From: Leptospira levettii
Lineage (GTDB): Bacteria > Spirochaetota > Leptospiria > Leptospirales > Leptospiraceae
Direction of reading: 5' to 3'
NCBI RefSeq assembly: GCF_002812085.1
Contig: NZ_NPDM01000003.1
Coordinates: 188,501 to 252,500, forward strand
Length of the DNA stretch: 64,000 nucleotides
The translations under genes were made by a program, and so were the position numbers. Under the pieces are notes generated by a model. That model was not told the origin of the DNA and did not search any database. It saw nothing but the letters and a program-made list of their open reading frames with translations. This document shows, one piece after another, positions 1 through 9,653 of this stretch (positions within the stretch are counted from its first letter, which is position 1; the number at the start of each line of letters is the position of its first letter).

Positions 1-129
1 GATGGCGAAGTATTAATTTTATCAGCTGGGGAATCAATCTTGATCCAAAAAGGATCAAGAGTTCGTTATTCAAATCCATTTTCGGAAGATGCAGAGTATT
101 GGTCTCTTTGTAACCTGCTTTTACCATAG
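1..129 (+). CDS. Cupin-domain protein, C-terminal part only
   Basis: The window opens inside a reading frame that starts at base 1 and stops at TAG 127-129, giving the last 42 residues. The pattern of alternating beta strands with GDGEV-type turn, then IQKGSRVRYSNP, is the second half of a small cupin barrel (the GxxxxxPxG-like turn followed by a strand rich in aromatic residues). Cupins of this size bind a metal or small ligand; the substrate cannot be told from this fragment. The frame ends 38 bases before the next gene on the same strand. The upstream part lies outside the window, so length and start are unknown. Fold assignment is inference from a short stretch. Confidence 0.55.
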   Translation, partial: DGEVLILSAGESILIQKGSRVRYSNPFSEDAEYWSLCNLLLP

Positions 130-167
130 AAGCTGTCAATCGAGAAGAAGAATAGAACTCGAATTGT

Positions 168-1412
168 ATGAGTCCTGAAGAAAAACCAAATGTCGATTTA
201 AGTTTCCTAAAGAAGGAAATGAAAAAAGTAGAGTTTGGGCCTGATACTTTGGTGATCGAACAATATTCGTTAGGTGATTCATTTTATTTTATTGAATCTG
301 GACGAGTAGAGGTTTGGAAATACTTAGACGAAACGAAACAAGAAATTTTAGTAATAGGGGATTTGAACGCCGGTGATTATTTTGGAGAGATTTCACTCAT
401 CGATTCTGCTCCTAGGACAGTAAACATAACAACAAAAGAAAAATCTACTTTATACACCTTAACTCGTGTGGATTTTCACAGACTGATCCAAACAAGTCCA
501 GAAATGACTTTAACTCTTCTAAAGTTATTAACTGCAAGAATACGTAATGCGGAACAAAGGGAAAACCAAGTTCTCATTCAGAAAAATAAAGAGTTACGTT
601 TACAAAATGAAACATTGGAGATGATGGTTAAAGAAAGAACTGCTAAACTCACTCAATCGTTAAAAATCATCCAAGAAGATTTAGAAACTGCCAAAACCAT
701 TCAGCGAAATATTCTACCACTTGGCTTAAGACACATCGCACATTTAGATTTTGCCTCAAAGTTTGAGCCGATGGCTGAGGTAGGTGGAGACATATTTGAT
801 GTCATTCGTTTGGAAAAATCCAAAATCAGATTGTTTTTGGCTGATGCGATTGGGCATGGAGTGCAAGCAGCACTGATTACGATGGCAATCAAAGCAGAGT
901 ATGATCATATCAAACACAATGTTTCAAACCCATCCGATGTATTGTATGCATTGAACCAGATTTTCATTGATCGTTACGGAAAAAAATCGAATCAATTTAC
1001 TGCTGTCATTGTTGATTTGAATTTGGAAGAAAGTAAACTTGTTTATTCCTCAGCTGGTCATAACGAACCATATGTTCTCAATCAATCAGAGATATTGGCA
1101 TTAAGTGAATCTGGTTTAATGTTAGGTCTCGAAAAGGATGTAGAATATACAGACAATTCAGTGCCATTTGGGCTTGGAGATCGATTGTTTATGATTTCTG
1201 ATGGGTATTTGGAACAAGAAAATGAAGTTGGAAATTTTCTCGGAGAATCCAAATTGCTTTCCAGTTTTTTAACTGCTAGGAGTTTGGGATTAAGTTTAGT
1301 CGATACTGTAAATTTGCTGATGGAACATTTTCATAACTTTAGGGGAAATACCCCTATGATGGATGATGTTACCATTTTGGGCATCGGCACTTCGTTTGAT
1401 TTAGGAGTTTAA
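168..1412 (+). CDS. cNMP-binding / PP2C-type (SpoIIE-like) serine/threonine phosphatase
   Basis: Residues about 20-125 form a cyclic-nucleotide-binding domain: the phosphate-binding cassette FGEISL (72-77) followed by PRT (82-84) is visible. A charged helical linker, likely coiled coil, runs from about 125 to 180. Residues about 195-410 are a PP2C/SpoIIE phosphatase with the metal-binding GGDIFD (206-211), ADAIGHG (225-231) and a C-terminal MDDV motif. Such proteins (RsbU/SpoIIE group) dephosphorylate anti-sigma-factor antagonists or similar partners; here activity is probably gated by cAMP or cGMP, which is inference. No anti-sigma factor or STAS protein lies next door. The following acyltransferase starts one base after the stop, so the two are co-transcribed. 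No membrane segment is seen; it should be cytoplasmic. Confidence 0.85.
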   Translation: MSPEEKPNVDLSFLKKEMKKVEFGPDTLVIEQYSLGDSFYFIESGRVEVWKYLDETKQEILVIGDLNAGDYFGEISLIDSAPRTVNITTKEKSTLYTLTRVDFHRLIQTSPEMTLTLLKLLTARIRNAEQRENQVLIQKNKELRLQNETLEMMVKERTAKLTQSLKIIQEDLETAKTIQRNILPLGLRHIAHLDFASKFEPMAEVGGDIFDVIRLEKSKIRLFLADAIGHGVQAALITMAIKAEYDHIKHNVSNPSDVLYALNQIFIDRYGKKSNQFTAVIVDLNLEESKLVYSSAGHNEPYVLNQSEILALSESGLMLGLEKDVEYTDNSVPFGLGDRLFMISDGYLEQENEVGNFLGESKLLSSFLTARSLGLSLVDTVNLLMEHFHNFRGNTPMMDDVTILGIGTSFDLGV

Positions 1413-1413
1413 A

Positions 1414-2292
1414 TTGGGATTAATCATTGCATACATTTTGTTTCTATTAAATTTACTGTGGATCATTCCTACAATGTATCCGCTTTATATTTGGAAACTA
1501 TTGACCTCTGGATCTGTAAGAAGATTTGGGGATCGTCTGCTTGTGAAAGTAGGAGAGGCTTGGATCGAAAATAATTACCGAATCTCTCGTTTTTTATATG
1601 GTGTCCAATTCGAAGTAGTTGGTGAAAATTTTCAAAGCTTGAAACCAAACGGAAGTTATATGATCATTTGTAACCACCAATCTTGGTCGGATATTTATAT
1701 CATTCAATCAGTTTTAAACAGGAAAATCCCCCTCATTCGTTTTTTCATCAAAGATTCTTTAAAATATGTTCCTGTTCTCGGGCACGCATGGCTTGCATTA
1801 GATTTTCCTTTTGTCAAACGAAGTAGCCGTGAACAATTGAAAAAAAATCCAGAACTAGCCACAAAAGATTTGGAGAATGTTAAAAAAGTTTGTGAAAAGT
1901 TCAATGGAATGCCTTTTTCGATTTTGAACTTTTTGGAAGGACACAGGCGCACACCTGAGCGTATGGCAAAGTTATTGAAGAAAAATCCTTATAAACATTT
2001 ACTTCGTCCGCATAGTGGTGGGATTTCAGTTGTTTCCACTTCATTAAGAAATTCGCTTGATGCTTTTATTGATTTAACTATTGTTTATCCTACTGAAAAC
2101 CCAAGTTTTTTGGATTTGATGTCTGGTAAAATTCGAAAGTTAAAAGTTTTTATTGATGTGATTCCACGAGAACAAGTGCCCATCGAAGAAAACGAACAAT
2201 TTGCACCTATGTCGAAGAAAATGAAACGTTGGGTAGATGAACGTTGGGCATTAAAGGATGCTTTGATTGAAAAGGAGATGAGTTCTAAATGA
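1414..2292 (+). CDS. 1-acyl-glycerol-3-phosphate acyltransferase-like protein (LPLAT family, YihG-like)
   Basis: A 292-residue membrane-associated acyltransferase. The N-terminus (residues 3-30) is one hydrophobic segment. The catalytic HxxxxD motif is NHQSWSD (H88, D93), and the acyl-acceptor motif appears as FLEGHRRT near 174-180, a variant of the usual EGTR. The family transfers acyl chains from acyl-ACP or acyl-CoA to lysophospholipids; the length and the H in EGHR match the YihG-like branch rather than canonical PlsC. The start is TTG at 1414, one base after the upstream stop; the first ATG in frame lies at residue 21, inside the hydrophobic segment. The next gene overlaps by ATGA, so this is the middle gene of a three-gene operon. 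Confidence 0.85.
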   Translation: MGLIIAYILFLLNLLWIIPTMYPLYIWKLLTSGSVRRFGDRLLVKVGEAWIENNYRISRFLYGVQFEVVGENFQSLKPNGSYMIICNHQSWSDIYIIQSVLNRKIPLIRFFIKDSLKYVPVLGHAWLALDFPFVKRSSREQLKKNPELATKDLENVKKVCEKFNGMPFSILNFLEGHRRTPERMAKLLKKNPYKHLLRPHSGGISVVSTSLRNSLDAFIDLTIVYPTENPSFLDLMSGKIRKLKVFIDVIPREQVPIEENEQFAPMSKKMKRWVDERWALKDALIEKEMSSK

Positions 2293-3329
2293 AACTATTA
2301 CAAATCAAAATTATATTTTTGTTGGGATTTATTTCCTGCCGTACTTTTTCTCCTGTGGCGTATGAACCGCCCATCAAACCAGAACCAGTTGGGATTTATG
2401 AGCCAAATACAGAGTTACAAAAAGCAATTCTTCTCGCCATTGGAAAAGTGAAAGGACTTGAGTCATTAGATGTTGACTCTGATGGGAATATTTATGGTGG
2501 AGACAAAGATGGTCGCATCATCAGAATAACTCTCAAAGGGGAAATCAAAGCGATTGCGAAAACTTCAGGTAGACCTCTCGGAGTTCAATTTGATAAAGCA
2601 GGAAACTTAATCATTGCAGATGCTTATAAAGGATTATTATCAATGGATAAGTCCGGTAAAATTACTACTTTAGTTTCCGAGTACAAAGGAGTCCCTTTCA
2701 AGTTTACAGACGATTTGGATATTGCACAAGACGGAAAAATTTATTTTACAGATGCATCAATTTACGAACAGAAAGAATACCTATACGATTTACTAGAAGC
2801 AAGACCTTATGGTCGTGTTTTTGTTTATGATCCAAAAACAAAGGAAACACAGTTATTACTCCAAGATTTGTATTTTGCAAATGGGATTACTTTGTCAAAA
2901 AATGAAGATTTCCTTTTGGTGAATGAAACATATCGGTATCGCATCACTAAACTTTGGTTAAAGGGTCCTAAGAAAGGAACTTCAGAAGTAATCATTGAAA
3001 ATTTACCTGGTTTCCCAGATAACATCACTCGAAACGAAAACGGAGAGTTCTGGGTTGCATTGTTTACAGTAAGGAATGACAGAATGGACAATATGCACCC
3101 ATCTCCTGTTGTGAAAAAAATGATTTATTTTTTGCCGAAATTTTTATGGCCCAAAGCCCAACCATATGGTTACGCAATGAAGATAGACGGGAATGGAAAA
3201 GTTTTAATGACCGTCCAAGATCCTACTGGTGACCATTTAAAAGATGTAACAAGTGTCATTGAAAAGAAACGCCAATTGTACATTGGAAGTTTGTACAATG
3301 ATCGAGTGGGAATTTACGTACTACCTTAG
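2289..3329 (+). CDS. Lipoprotein with SMP-30/strictosidine-synthase-like beta-propeller
   Basis: The signal peptide ends in a lipobox, FISC, with the lipidated cysteine at residue 17, so it is probably an exported lipoprotein. From about residue 50 the chain shows repeating propeller blades (VDSDGNIYGGD, FDKAGNLIIAD, DGKIYFTDAS, NENGEFWVALF), and the central part, with LYFANGITLS and NETYRYRI, resembles the strictosidine synthase/APMAP family of calcium-dependent lactonase-like enzymes. Substrate unknown. ATGA overlap with the acyltransferase indicates translational coupling; the combination may point to an envelope-lipid role, but that is inference. The stop is 6 bases from the stop of the convergent large lipoprotein, leaving no room for a terminator between them. 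Confidence 0.8.
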   Translation: MKLLQIKIIFLLGFISCRTFSPVAYEPPIKPEPVGIYEPNTELQKAILLAIGKVKGLESLDVDSDGNIYGGDKDGRIIRITLKGEIKAIAKTSGRPLGVQFDKAGNLIIADAYKGLLSMDKSGKITTLVSEYKGVPFKFTDDLDIAQDGKIYFTDASIYEQKEYLYDLLEARPYGRVFVYDPKTKETQLLLQDLYFANGITLSKNEDFLLVNETYRYRITKLWLKGPKKGTSEVIIENLPGFPDNITRNENGEFWVALFTVRNDRMDNMHPSPVVKKMIYFLPKFLWPKAQPYGYAMKIDGNGKVLMTVQDPTGDHLKDVTSVIEKKRQLYIGSLYNDRVGIYVLP

Positions 3330-3335
3330 TGAAAA

Positions 3336-6300
3336 CTATGGTGTGCAAGTTAAATTGTATTCAATAGCACCTAAGGAGACAAATCCGTCTCCTCCTGGCC
3401 TTGTCCCAACTCCATTATAACTATCAGCAATAATGTTGTTCGTAGATTTTGTAATGAGGCAAGAAGTCGCAGTTGTTGGGATATAATTCGCAACGACACC
3501 AAAATTTAATCCTAAATTTGGATCCAAGGTCAAATTGTCTCCAAAATTAGAACTCAGTCCTAATGGAGTGATACAACCCAAACTTCCAGGTACTCCTCCT
3601 GCACACAAATCTGTATAATACAACGGAGTTTTGTAAACAAGGTTGGAACAATTATACAATACATTGAACCTAATAGAGGTTTGTGGGCCAACAAGGTCTA
3701 CGATGCATGCATTATTTCCCGCATTATCATTAAGTAAAAATATATTATTTTCAACTAACACAGATGAGTTTGAGTTAATTTGTAGTACAGCTTCATTTCC
3801 AGAAACAGAAGATGTTCCACTACTCACAGTATTATGATAAATTTTCAGTGGACTAAATACTCCCGTGATATCGATCCCCCTAGCATACACATTGCTTGAA
3901 CCATTTTGGATCCAATTATTTGCAATTAAGAATCCATTCGGAGACTGGAGGTAAATTCCGGAAACCATCGATGCACCTGTTCCATTCGCACTTCCCAATC
4001 GAATGTAATTTCCAGAAATGGATGAAGTGGCAGTGAATGAAGTTGCATTGATACCATACAAAGTTGCCTTTGCACCGCTTGTTGCATTTCCTCCAATAAT
4101 AGTATTACGTTCAATGATTGCTGTGACACCACCTGAAGAAATTTCGATACCATTGGTTGCGGTTGGAAAACTTGCATTCGTTGCGGAACCAAGGTAGATA
4201 TAATTGTTACGAATGGTGTGTCCTGAATTTAATAACATACCATTCGACTTAAACGATGCTGCAGAACCAGTCGTGATACTATTTCCCTGAACAGCAGAGC
4301 CAATCTGAATTCCTGTAGGTGATTGGATTCGAATTCCAATGGAAGTATTGGCTGTACCAGCAACCAATTGATTCCCAGCGAAAACTCCTGTGGACGAATT
4401 ACTTAACGATGAAATGTCAAAAGCGATGGATAAAGTCGTAACTCCAGGAATGGCATTTTCCAATGGTAAAGATGTAATCTGGTTAAGTCGGATATTGGTG
4501 ACATCTAAACCTACACTTCCATTATAAAAAATACCACGCGAAGTGACTTGTGTACCCGCACCTTTTCCACTATCAATTGTATTTCCTACAATAAAGGGAG
4601 CGATTAAGGCAGCAGATGTCATATACACACCTGAAGAGTTACAATTATTTGCGGTACAAATCCCACCTTCAATTTGATTTCGTATTAAAATGGGTGTACT
4701 ATTGATCGCATAGATACCACTGGATACACTCGTGCCAGTACCACCATTAATAGTATTATCGATGATCCGAACACTATTTGTGGAATCCAGGAACACTCCT
4801 GTCATATAAGGAGCATTATCACCCGATAAAATTTTAAAGCCAGAAATGATTGTTGTCGCTGTCACCGAAGAATCAGCAGCAATCGAAGCACAAGGATTGA
4901 TACTATTTGCTGTAGCACAAAAAGCAGGGACCATATCCATTAGGATCGTCGAATCTTTGTCAGTTGGTTTCCATTGTGTAAATCCTGGTTCATAACTTCC
5001 AAAGAGGGAAATTCCAGATACCAATTGGATTCTTGCGCTGACTGCTGCAGGGTCATAGGAGCCTTGTGTGACAAGTACGGCGCAATCATTTGAAGGGCAT
5101 CCTCCAAAACTATCTATTGCCGGTTGGATATTCCTTTTGGGAGTTGCTGGAGTTAATCCATCGTTTAAATCGTTTCCACTCGCATCTGAAACATAACGTA
5201 AGGTAGATGGAACTAAATAGGTTAGGGTTACGCTTGTTGAAAGTGGATTGGAACCGACATTGGAAAGGCAATTTAGGACTAATGACCGATTGCCTGTTAC
5301 CCAACTATCTGTTGGTGCAGGAGTCACTACGAGAGTGTCGTTTGTAAAATTGGTAGTTGCGAGTGCAAAATTGATGGGAAATGACAAATTGGTGTTGAGT
5401 GTCCCCGAAGAACCCGCACAACTTCCTGTATTCACCTCTGCAGAAAAAACCAATCGTAAGGATTCCGTTGTCTGCAAGATACCACCATTACGAGGAGTAT
5501 AATCTAATACACTAAAACAATTAGCTTGTATGGAAACGGTACCTGCAACGGTTCCAGATGTTGAGGATAACACACATTGGTGGTTTGTTGGAACGGATAC
5601 AATTTGTAAGTTGTATGTACTACTAGGTGGTAAATCAGTTGCAAATCGATTTATACCATTGGTTGTAATCGATATAGTTTCACTTCCATTATTACTTAAA
5701 ATCAAAGTACCAGAACCTATACCAAAGGAAGTGATTTCAATTGGGTAAGCAGTCGAAGTGCAACTGATGGCAATATTTGTGATATTTGCCGAAGCGATGG
5801 TGCCTGAAGGATTTGTCACTACACAATTCTGTACTGGATGGTTTGGTTGTGTTGTCACTGATACATTGTAAGTACTCCCGCTAACATACGTTTGTGTGAA
5901 AGCAAATGTTCCAGAAGCAACTGCAACAGACAATGTAGACCCATCAAATGAATTTGTGAGAACTAAACCTGTAACTCCATCAAGACCAGAGATGGTTCCA
6001 CCTATACTGTACCGAAGTGGATCACAATTAACGATGATAGTTGCGATGTTTCCAAAACCTACAACTCCCATTCCACCATTGATGGAACAAGTTTGGTTTG
6101 GTAATATTGGTTGGTTAGTGATCGTAACATTAAAATTTTCACCAGTGAGTAATTTAGGTCCAAACTGGTAGTCACCATCCGAATTGACTGTGATGGTTGC
6201 TTGTCCTGAATTCAGAGAAAGTGTAAGTCCTGAACCAAGCAGTCCCGATACTTTGACAGAGATAGTGTAAGGTCCCGTGTTTAAAATGCTTTTGAGTTGC

Positions 6301-6407
6301 AAATAGTCAGAAACTGACTGCATGATACTTTTGGAAATTGTAGGGATACAAGCTTGGAAAAGGAAAAATAGAATGAAAACAGATTTCCTAAAGGATTTGC
6401 AAATCAT
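3336..6407 (-). CDS. Large repeat-containing surface lipoprotein with right-handed beta-helix region
   Basis: 1023 residues. The N-terminus has a signal peptide with lipobox FQAC (Cys20). Residues about 40-290 hold three divergent copies of an approximately 80-residue beta-rich repeat, each carrying a conserved pair of cysteines near its end (QTC...NC, QNC...SC, HQC...NC). An Ig-like segment follows at about 295-400 (DYTPRNGGIL, LRLVFSAEV), then RYVSDASGNDLNDG opens a DUF1565-like parallel beta-helix to the C-terminus, with many N-G-I/N-N-x-I turns. The composition is very rich in Ser, Thr, Asn and Gly and almost free of Lys/Arg, as in exported proteins. Function unknown; surface adhesion or glycan binding are possibilities only. 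It is monocistronic. Confidence 0.8.
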   Translation of the reverse strand: MICKSFRKSVFILFFLFQACIPTISKSIMQSVSDYLQLKSILNTGPYTISVKVSGLLGSGLTLSLNSGQATITVNSDGDYQFGPKLLTGENFNVTITNQPILPNQTCSINGGMGVVGFGNIATIIVNCDPLRYSIGGTISGLDGVTGLVLTNSFDGSTLSVAVASGTFAFTQTYVSGSTYNVSVTTQPNHPVQNCVVTNPSGTIASANITNIAISCTSTAYPIEITSFGIGSGTLILSNNGSETISITTNGINRFATDLPPSSTYNLQIVSVPTNHQCVLSSTSGTVAGTVSIQANCFSVLDYTPRNGGILQTTESLRLVFSAEVNTGSCAGSSGTLNTNLSFPINFALATTNFTNDTLVVTPAPTDSWVTGNRSLVLNCLSNVGSNPLSTSVTLTYLVPSTLRYVSDASGNDLNDGLTPATPKRNIQPAIDSFGGCPSNDCAVLVTQGSYDPAAVSARIQLVSGISLFGSYEPGFTQWKPTDKDSTILMDMVPAFCATANSINPCASIAADSSVTATTIISGFKILSGDNAPYMTGVFLDSTNSVRIIDNTINGGTGTSVSSGIYAINSTPILIRNQIEGGICTANNCNSSGVYMTSAALIAPFIVGNTIDSGKGAGTQVTSRGIFYNGSVGLDVTNIRLNQITSLPLENAIPGVTTLSIAFDISSLSNSSTGVFAGNQLVAGTANTSIGIRIQSPTGIQIGSAVQGNSITTGSAASFKSNGMLLNSGHTIRNNYIYLGSATNASFPTATNGIEISSGGVTAIIERNTIIGGNATSGAKATLYGINATSFTATSSISGNYIRLGSANGTGASMVSGIYLQSPNGFLIANNWIQNGSSNVYARGIDITGVFSPLKIYHNTVSSGTSSVSGNEAVLQINSNSSVLVENNIFLLNDNAGNNACIVDLVGPQTSIRFNVLYNCSNLVYKTPLYYTDLCAGGVPGSLGCITPLGLSSNFGDNLTLDPNLGLNFGVVANYIPTTATSCLITKSTNNIIADSYNGVGTRPGGDGFVSLGAIEYNLTCTP

Positions 6408-6496
6408 AAAAAGGATACTCTACTAATGATAACAATTGAGAGGGTAACTGATTGTCATTTTATTTCCGTCTAAAATGAGAAAATTAGATTATTTTT

Positions 6497-7120
6497 ATGG
6501 ATTTTAGCTTTTCTTATTACATTGGACTTGCAGGTATCATGGTTTTTGCGATATCCGGAGCAGTTGCCGCCTTAGAACACAAAGAACACCACCATGATGT
6601 TTTTAGCGTATTTTTTACAGGTTTTATCACTGCAATCGGTGGAGGGACGTTACGAGACATCACACTCGGAAATTATCCCGTTTCTTGGGTAAAAGATGAG
6701 AACATTTTGTGGGCAATTTTTCTAGGTTTTTTACTCGTTATCTTTTTTCCAAAACGATTGACCAAACTCCGAAGTGAACTCTTTTTATTTGATACCTTAG
6801 GAATTGGAATTTATACTGTGCTTGGAACAAGAATTGCTCTAGACCATGGTGTGAATTTTTTTGCCTCCGCTTTACTCGGAATGATATCGGCAATCTTTGG
6901 TGGAGTGATTCGAGACACACTCATGAACGAAGTGCCATTTATTTTCCGAAAAGAAATATACGCTACTGCTTGTTTGGCGGGAGCCATCTTATATCTTATT
7001 TTACATTCATTCCAATTTGATGGTAATCTTAATTTAAGTATTTCTGCAAGTGTAGTGGTGATCATCCGAATCATTGCAGTGAAATATAATCTAGGGTTAC
7101 CTAAGATTAAAATTTTTTGA
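6497..7120 (+). CDS. Trimeric intracellular cation (TRIC)-type channel family protein (UPF0126/YadS-like)
   Basis: A 207-residue integral membrane protein with about seven hydrophobic segments. It is built from two related halves, each with the family signature: AVAALEHKEHHHD then GGGTLRDITLG in the first half, and GGVIRDTLMNEVPFIF in the second. Prokaryotic TRIC homologues form trimeric potassium/cation channels; UPF0126 is the older name. Some members carry a different cargo, so ion specificity is not certain. The ATG at 6497 follows a short AT-rich leader with no strong ribosome-binding site. It is divergent from the large lipoprotein gene, and the 89-base gap must hold both promoters. Confidence 0.85.
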   Translation: MDFSFSYYIGLAGIMVFAISGAVAALEHKEHHHDVFSVFFTGFITAIGGGTLRDITLGNYPVSWVKDENILWAIFLGFLLVIFFPKRLTKLRSELFLFDTLGIGIYTVLGTRIALDHGVNFFASALLGMISAIFGGVIRDTLMNEVPFIFRKEIYATACLAGAILYLILHSFQFDGNLNLSISASVVVIIRIIAVKYNLGLPKIKIF

Positions 7121-7313
7121 ATCACTGCCCAAAAATGTAGCAATTTTAGTGAAGGAACGAATCTTTTTTTCAGTACTTGTCACAAATATAGGAGCACCAT
7201 CTTTTTCCTGTTAAACGCTTGCTTTTCTAAAATCATTGCATTCGATGGAGAGGGAACATATACAGTTCTGAGAGGATTAGGGGATTCCCTACGTCCCTGT
7301 TTCAAGAGGTTTT

Positions 7314-8834
7314 ATGGCTAGTCCAAAAGCTGTTTCATTAGAATTCAAACGTGAATTGGGCCTTCATACCAATATTGAAGATATCAATCATCCTATAGTT
7401 GAAAATACTCCGTTTCATTTTAAATTTTTCCAAATCACAGATGAAGTAGAAAATACTTTATACCAAACTCTTGATCGATTTTTGTTACAATTAGACCTAA
7501 TCATTGTTAGAGATTCTGTTCTCGCAGCAATGAAAGAAACTGTTACCAATGCTATCAAAGCGAATGCTAAACGAGTATTTTTTAAAAATAACTCAACAGA
7601 CATTACAGACGAAAAGGAATACGAATCTATTATCAATGAATTCAAATCTACTTATATTGAAAACAGAGATGAAATAGAAGAATCACTTCAAAAAAACAAT
7701 TACGGTGTATTCGTATCTTTCATTCATAATAGAAGTTTAATGCGCATTCGAATTATGAATAATGTACAGTTAACACCTATCGAAGCTGAGAGAATCAAAG
7801 AAAGAATCTCTAAGGCAAAAACGTATAATGATTTAGCGGATGCCTTTATGGATATGTCAAACGATCAGGAAGGTGCAGGCCTTGGTCTTATCATGACACT
7901 TATGATGTTAAAAAATGATGGGCTTGGTGAATCAGCATTTAAGTTCGAATCTGGCGAAAACAAAACAGTATTTATGATCGATATTCCTGCGAAAGTCTCC
8001 AAGGAGAATCAGCAGTTAGAAAAAATAGATCATATAGTTTCTCAAATCGACAATCTTCCCACGTTTCCAAAATCAATCAAAGACATTCAGGATGCAATCG
8101 ACAAACCAAATTCAAGCATTGGAACCATTGCTGAAATGATCAAACGTGATATTGCTTTATCTGCAAATATTTTAAAACTCTCCAATTCAGCTGCTTTCAG
8201 AAGAGGAGGAAGAGTAGAAAGTTTAGATCGTGCTATTCAGTTGATTGGTCTAAAAGAACTTCAAACTCTTTTATATAGTTTGGCAACGAAACAAATGTTA
8301 GAAGATAAGTTCCCTGCGTTCACTGCTATCTGGGAAAAATCAAATGAATCAGCATTTTATTGTAAGTCAATTGGCCAAAGGATGGATTTAAACAAGTCTG
8401 ATCTTAGTAACTTAATTGCTGCATCACTCCTTCATGACATTGGTGAAATTTTATTGTTATCGTTTGACAAACACCACATGAACAAAATCAAAACATTTTC
8501 AACAACACGTGAAATTGCTTCTACAATTAGTATGGAAGAGTCTGCCATTGGGATTACTCATTCTAAATTAGGTGCAATGGTTGGTGAAAAATGGGGTTTC
8601 CCTATCCTTTATACAAAAGCGATGGAATACCACCATCGACCACTACTGGTAGATGATGTGTATATTGATATTATTTATCCAATTTATCTAAGTGATATGA
8701 TGATCGCTATCAATGCAAAGGAAGCTAAGTCCTCTGAAATACCTGCGGAAATTCTCAAGGTATGTAAGTTCCAATCAAAATCAGAGTTTGATTCGTTTCG
8801 TACAAAAATTAAAGAACAATACTCTGCAGACTAA
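7314..8834 (+). CDS. HATPase-like plus HDOD signalling protein
   Basis: A 506-residue soluble protein with two modules. Residues about 40-230 resemble a GHKL ATPase: an N-box-like KETVTNAIK (E75, N79) and a glycine box GAGLGL (187-192), followed by strands typical of histidine-kinase-like ATPases, but there is no phospho-acceptor histidine domain. Residues about 240-440 are an HDOD domain (LPTFPKSI start, DIALSANILKLSNSA, RAIQLIGLKELQTLL), with HD-like residues in SLLHDIGE. HDOD proteins act as non-enzymatic signalling modules. The fusion of an ATPase-like domain to HDOD is uncommon. Start is chosen at ATG 7314, 4 bases after AAGAGG. The gene stands alone; nothing in the sequence gives its partner. 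Confidence 0.8.
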   Translation: MASPKAVSLEFKRELGLHTNIEDINHPIVENTPFHFKFFQITDEVENTLYQTLDRFLLQLDLIIVRDSVLAAMKETVTNAIKANAKRVFFKNNSTDITDEKEYESIINEFKSTYIENRDEIEESLQKNNYGVFVSFIHNRSLMRIRIMNNVQLTPIEAERIKERISKAKTYNDLADAFMDMSNDQEGAGLGLIMTLMMLKNDGLGESAFKFESGENKTVFMIDIPAKVSKENQQLEKIDHIVSQIDNLPTFPKSIKDIQDAIDKPNSSIGTIAEMIKRDIALSANILKLSNSAAFRRGGRVESLDRAIQLIGLKELQTLLYSLATKQMLEDKFPAFTAIWEKSNESAFYCKSIGQRMDLNKSDLSNLIAASLLHDIGEILLLSFDKHHMNKIKTFSTTREIASTISMEESAIGITHSKLGAMVGEKWGFPILYTKAMEYHHRPLLVDDVYIDIIYPIYLSDMMIAINAKEAKSSEIPAEILKVCKFQSKSEFDSFRTKIKEQYSAD

Positions 8835-8895
8835 AAAAGTAGAATTCTAATACCAAAAAAGTTTTATTTTATAAAGAAACGATCCTTAGAGTTAC

Positions 8896-9588
8896 TTATG
8901 GTAAAGGATTCACCTTCAAAGTTTTTTGATAATTTTGGTATCGTTTTTCAAATTCATTAAATCTTGGAATGGATACTGCCAAAACATAAGATTGGTTCGG
9001 ATTGTTTTGAATAAAATCTTGGTGATAACCTTCGGCACGATAAAAATGTTTTAACATTTGAAATTCTGTTACAAAATTTCCTTTCCAAATGTTCTTAGAT
9101 TGGATCTCTTTTTGGATTTCCTTTGCTGTTTTGAATTCTTCATCATTGGAATAAAAAAGTATGGAACGGTAAGAAGAACCAATATCTGGGCCTTGCCTGT
9201 CTTTTGTTGTTGGGTCATGTGAGAGAAAAAATACCCTGCATAATTCCGCATAACTTACTTTTGTGGGATCATATACGACGAGTACAGATTCCGCATGACC
9301 TGTTGTCTCTGTATTCACAGATTCGTAGGTTGGGTTGTTTGTGTGTCCACCTGCATAACCTGAAGTCACATCGATGACACCAGGAATGGATTCAAAAATA
9401 TGTTCTGAACACCAAAAACAACCTTCCGCAAAAACGGCAATTTTTTGGCCTGGTTTTGTGACCAGTGGTACTGACTCTACCTTCGCAGTTTCAGTGACAG
9501 GACCACAAAACAAATAAAAAGCTACCAAAACAAGAATGTGGAAGTATCGGAAAGGATGGATGGATCGATTGGGAACAAGGAAGGACAT
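8896..9588 (-). CDS. msrA: Peptide-methionine (S)-S-oxide reductase MsrA, exported lipoprotein form
   Basis: The catalytic motif GCFWC (Cys57, Cys60) heads a complete MsrA domain (residues about 50-210) with SGYAGGHTNNPTYE, TGHAESV, FFLSHDPTTKDRQGPDIG and YHQDFI. The enzyme reduces methionine-S-sulfoxide in proteins using thioredoxin or similar donors. The N-terminus carries a hydrophobic stretch ending FYLFC (Cys28), a plausible spirochaetal lipobox, so the enzyme may act outside the cytoplasm; the lipobox call is moderately sure. Convergent with the HDOD gene, 61 bases apart. Confidence 0.92.
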   Translation of the reverse strand: MSFLVPNRSIHPFRYFHILVLVAFYLFCGPVTETAKVESVPLVTKPGQKIAVFAEGCFWCSEHIFESIPGVIDVTSGYAGGHTNNPTYESVNTETTGHAESVLVVYDPTKVSYAELCRVFFLSHDPTTKDRQGPDIGSSYRSILFYSNDEEFKTAKEIQKEIQSKNIWKGNFVTEFQMLKHFYRAEGYHQDFIQNNPNQSYVLAVSIPRFNEFEKRYQNYQKTLKVNPLP

Positions 9589-9653
9589 ATTGGTTAGATG
9601 GTTCCCATTGGAATTTAGTCGTAAAATCTTTTCAAAAGCCGACTGAATGAGTA

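Noticed and set aside
5248..6171. Plus-strand frames opposite the large lipoprotein
   Set aside because: They mirror the Ser/Thr-rich codons of the minus-strand gene and lack starts with ribosome-binding sites.
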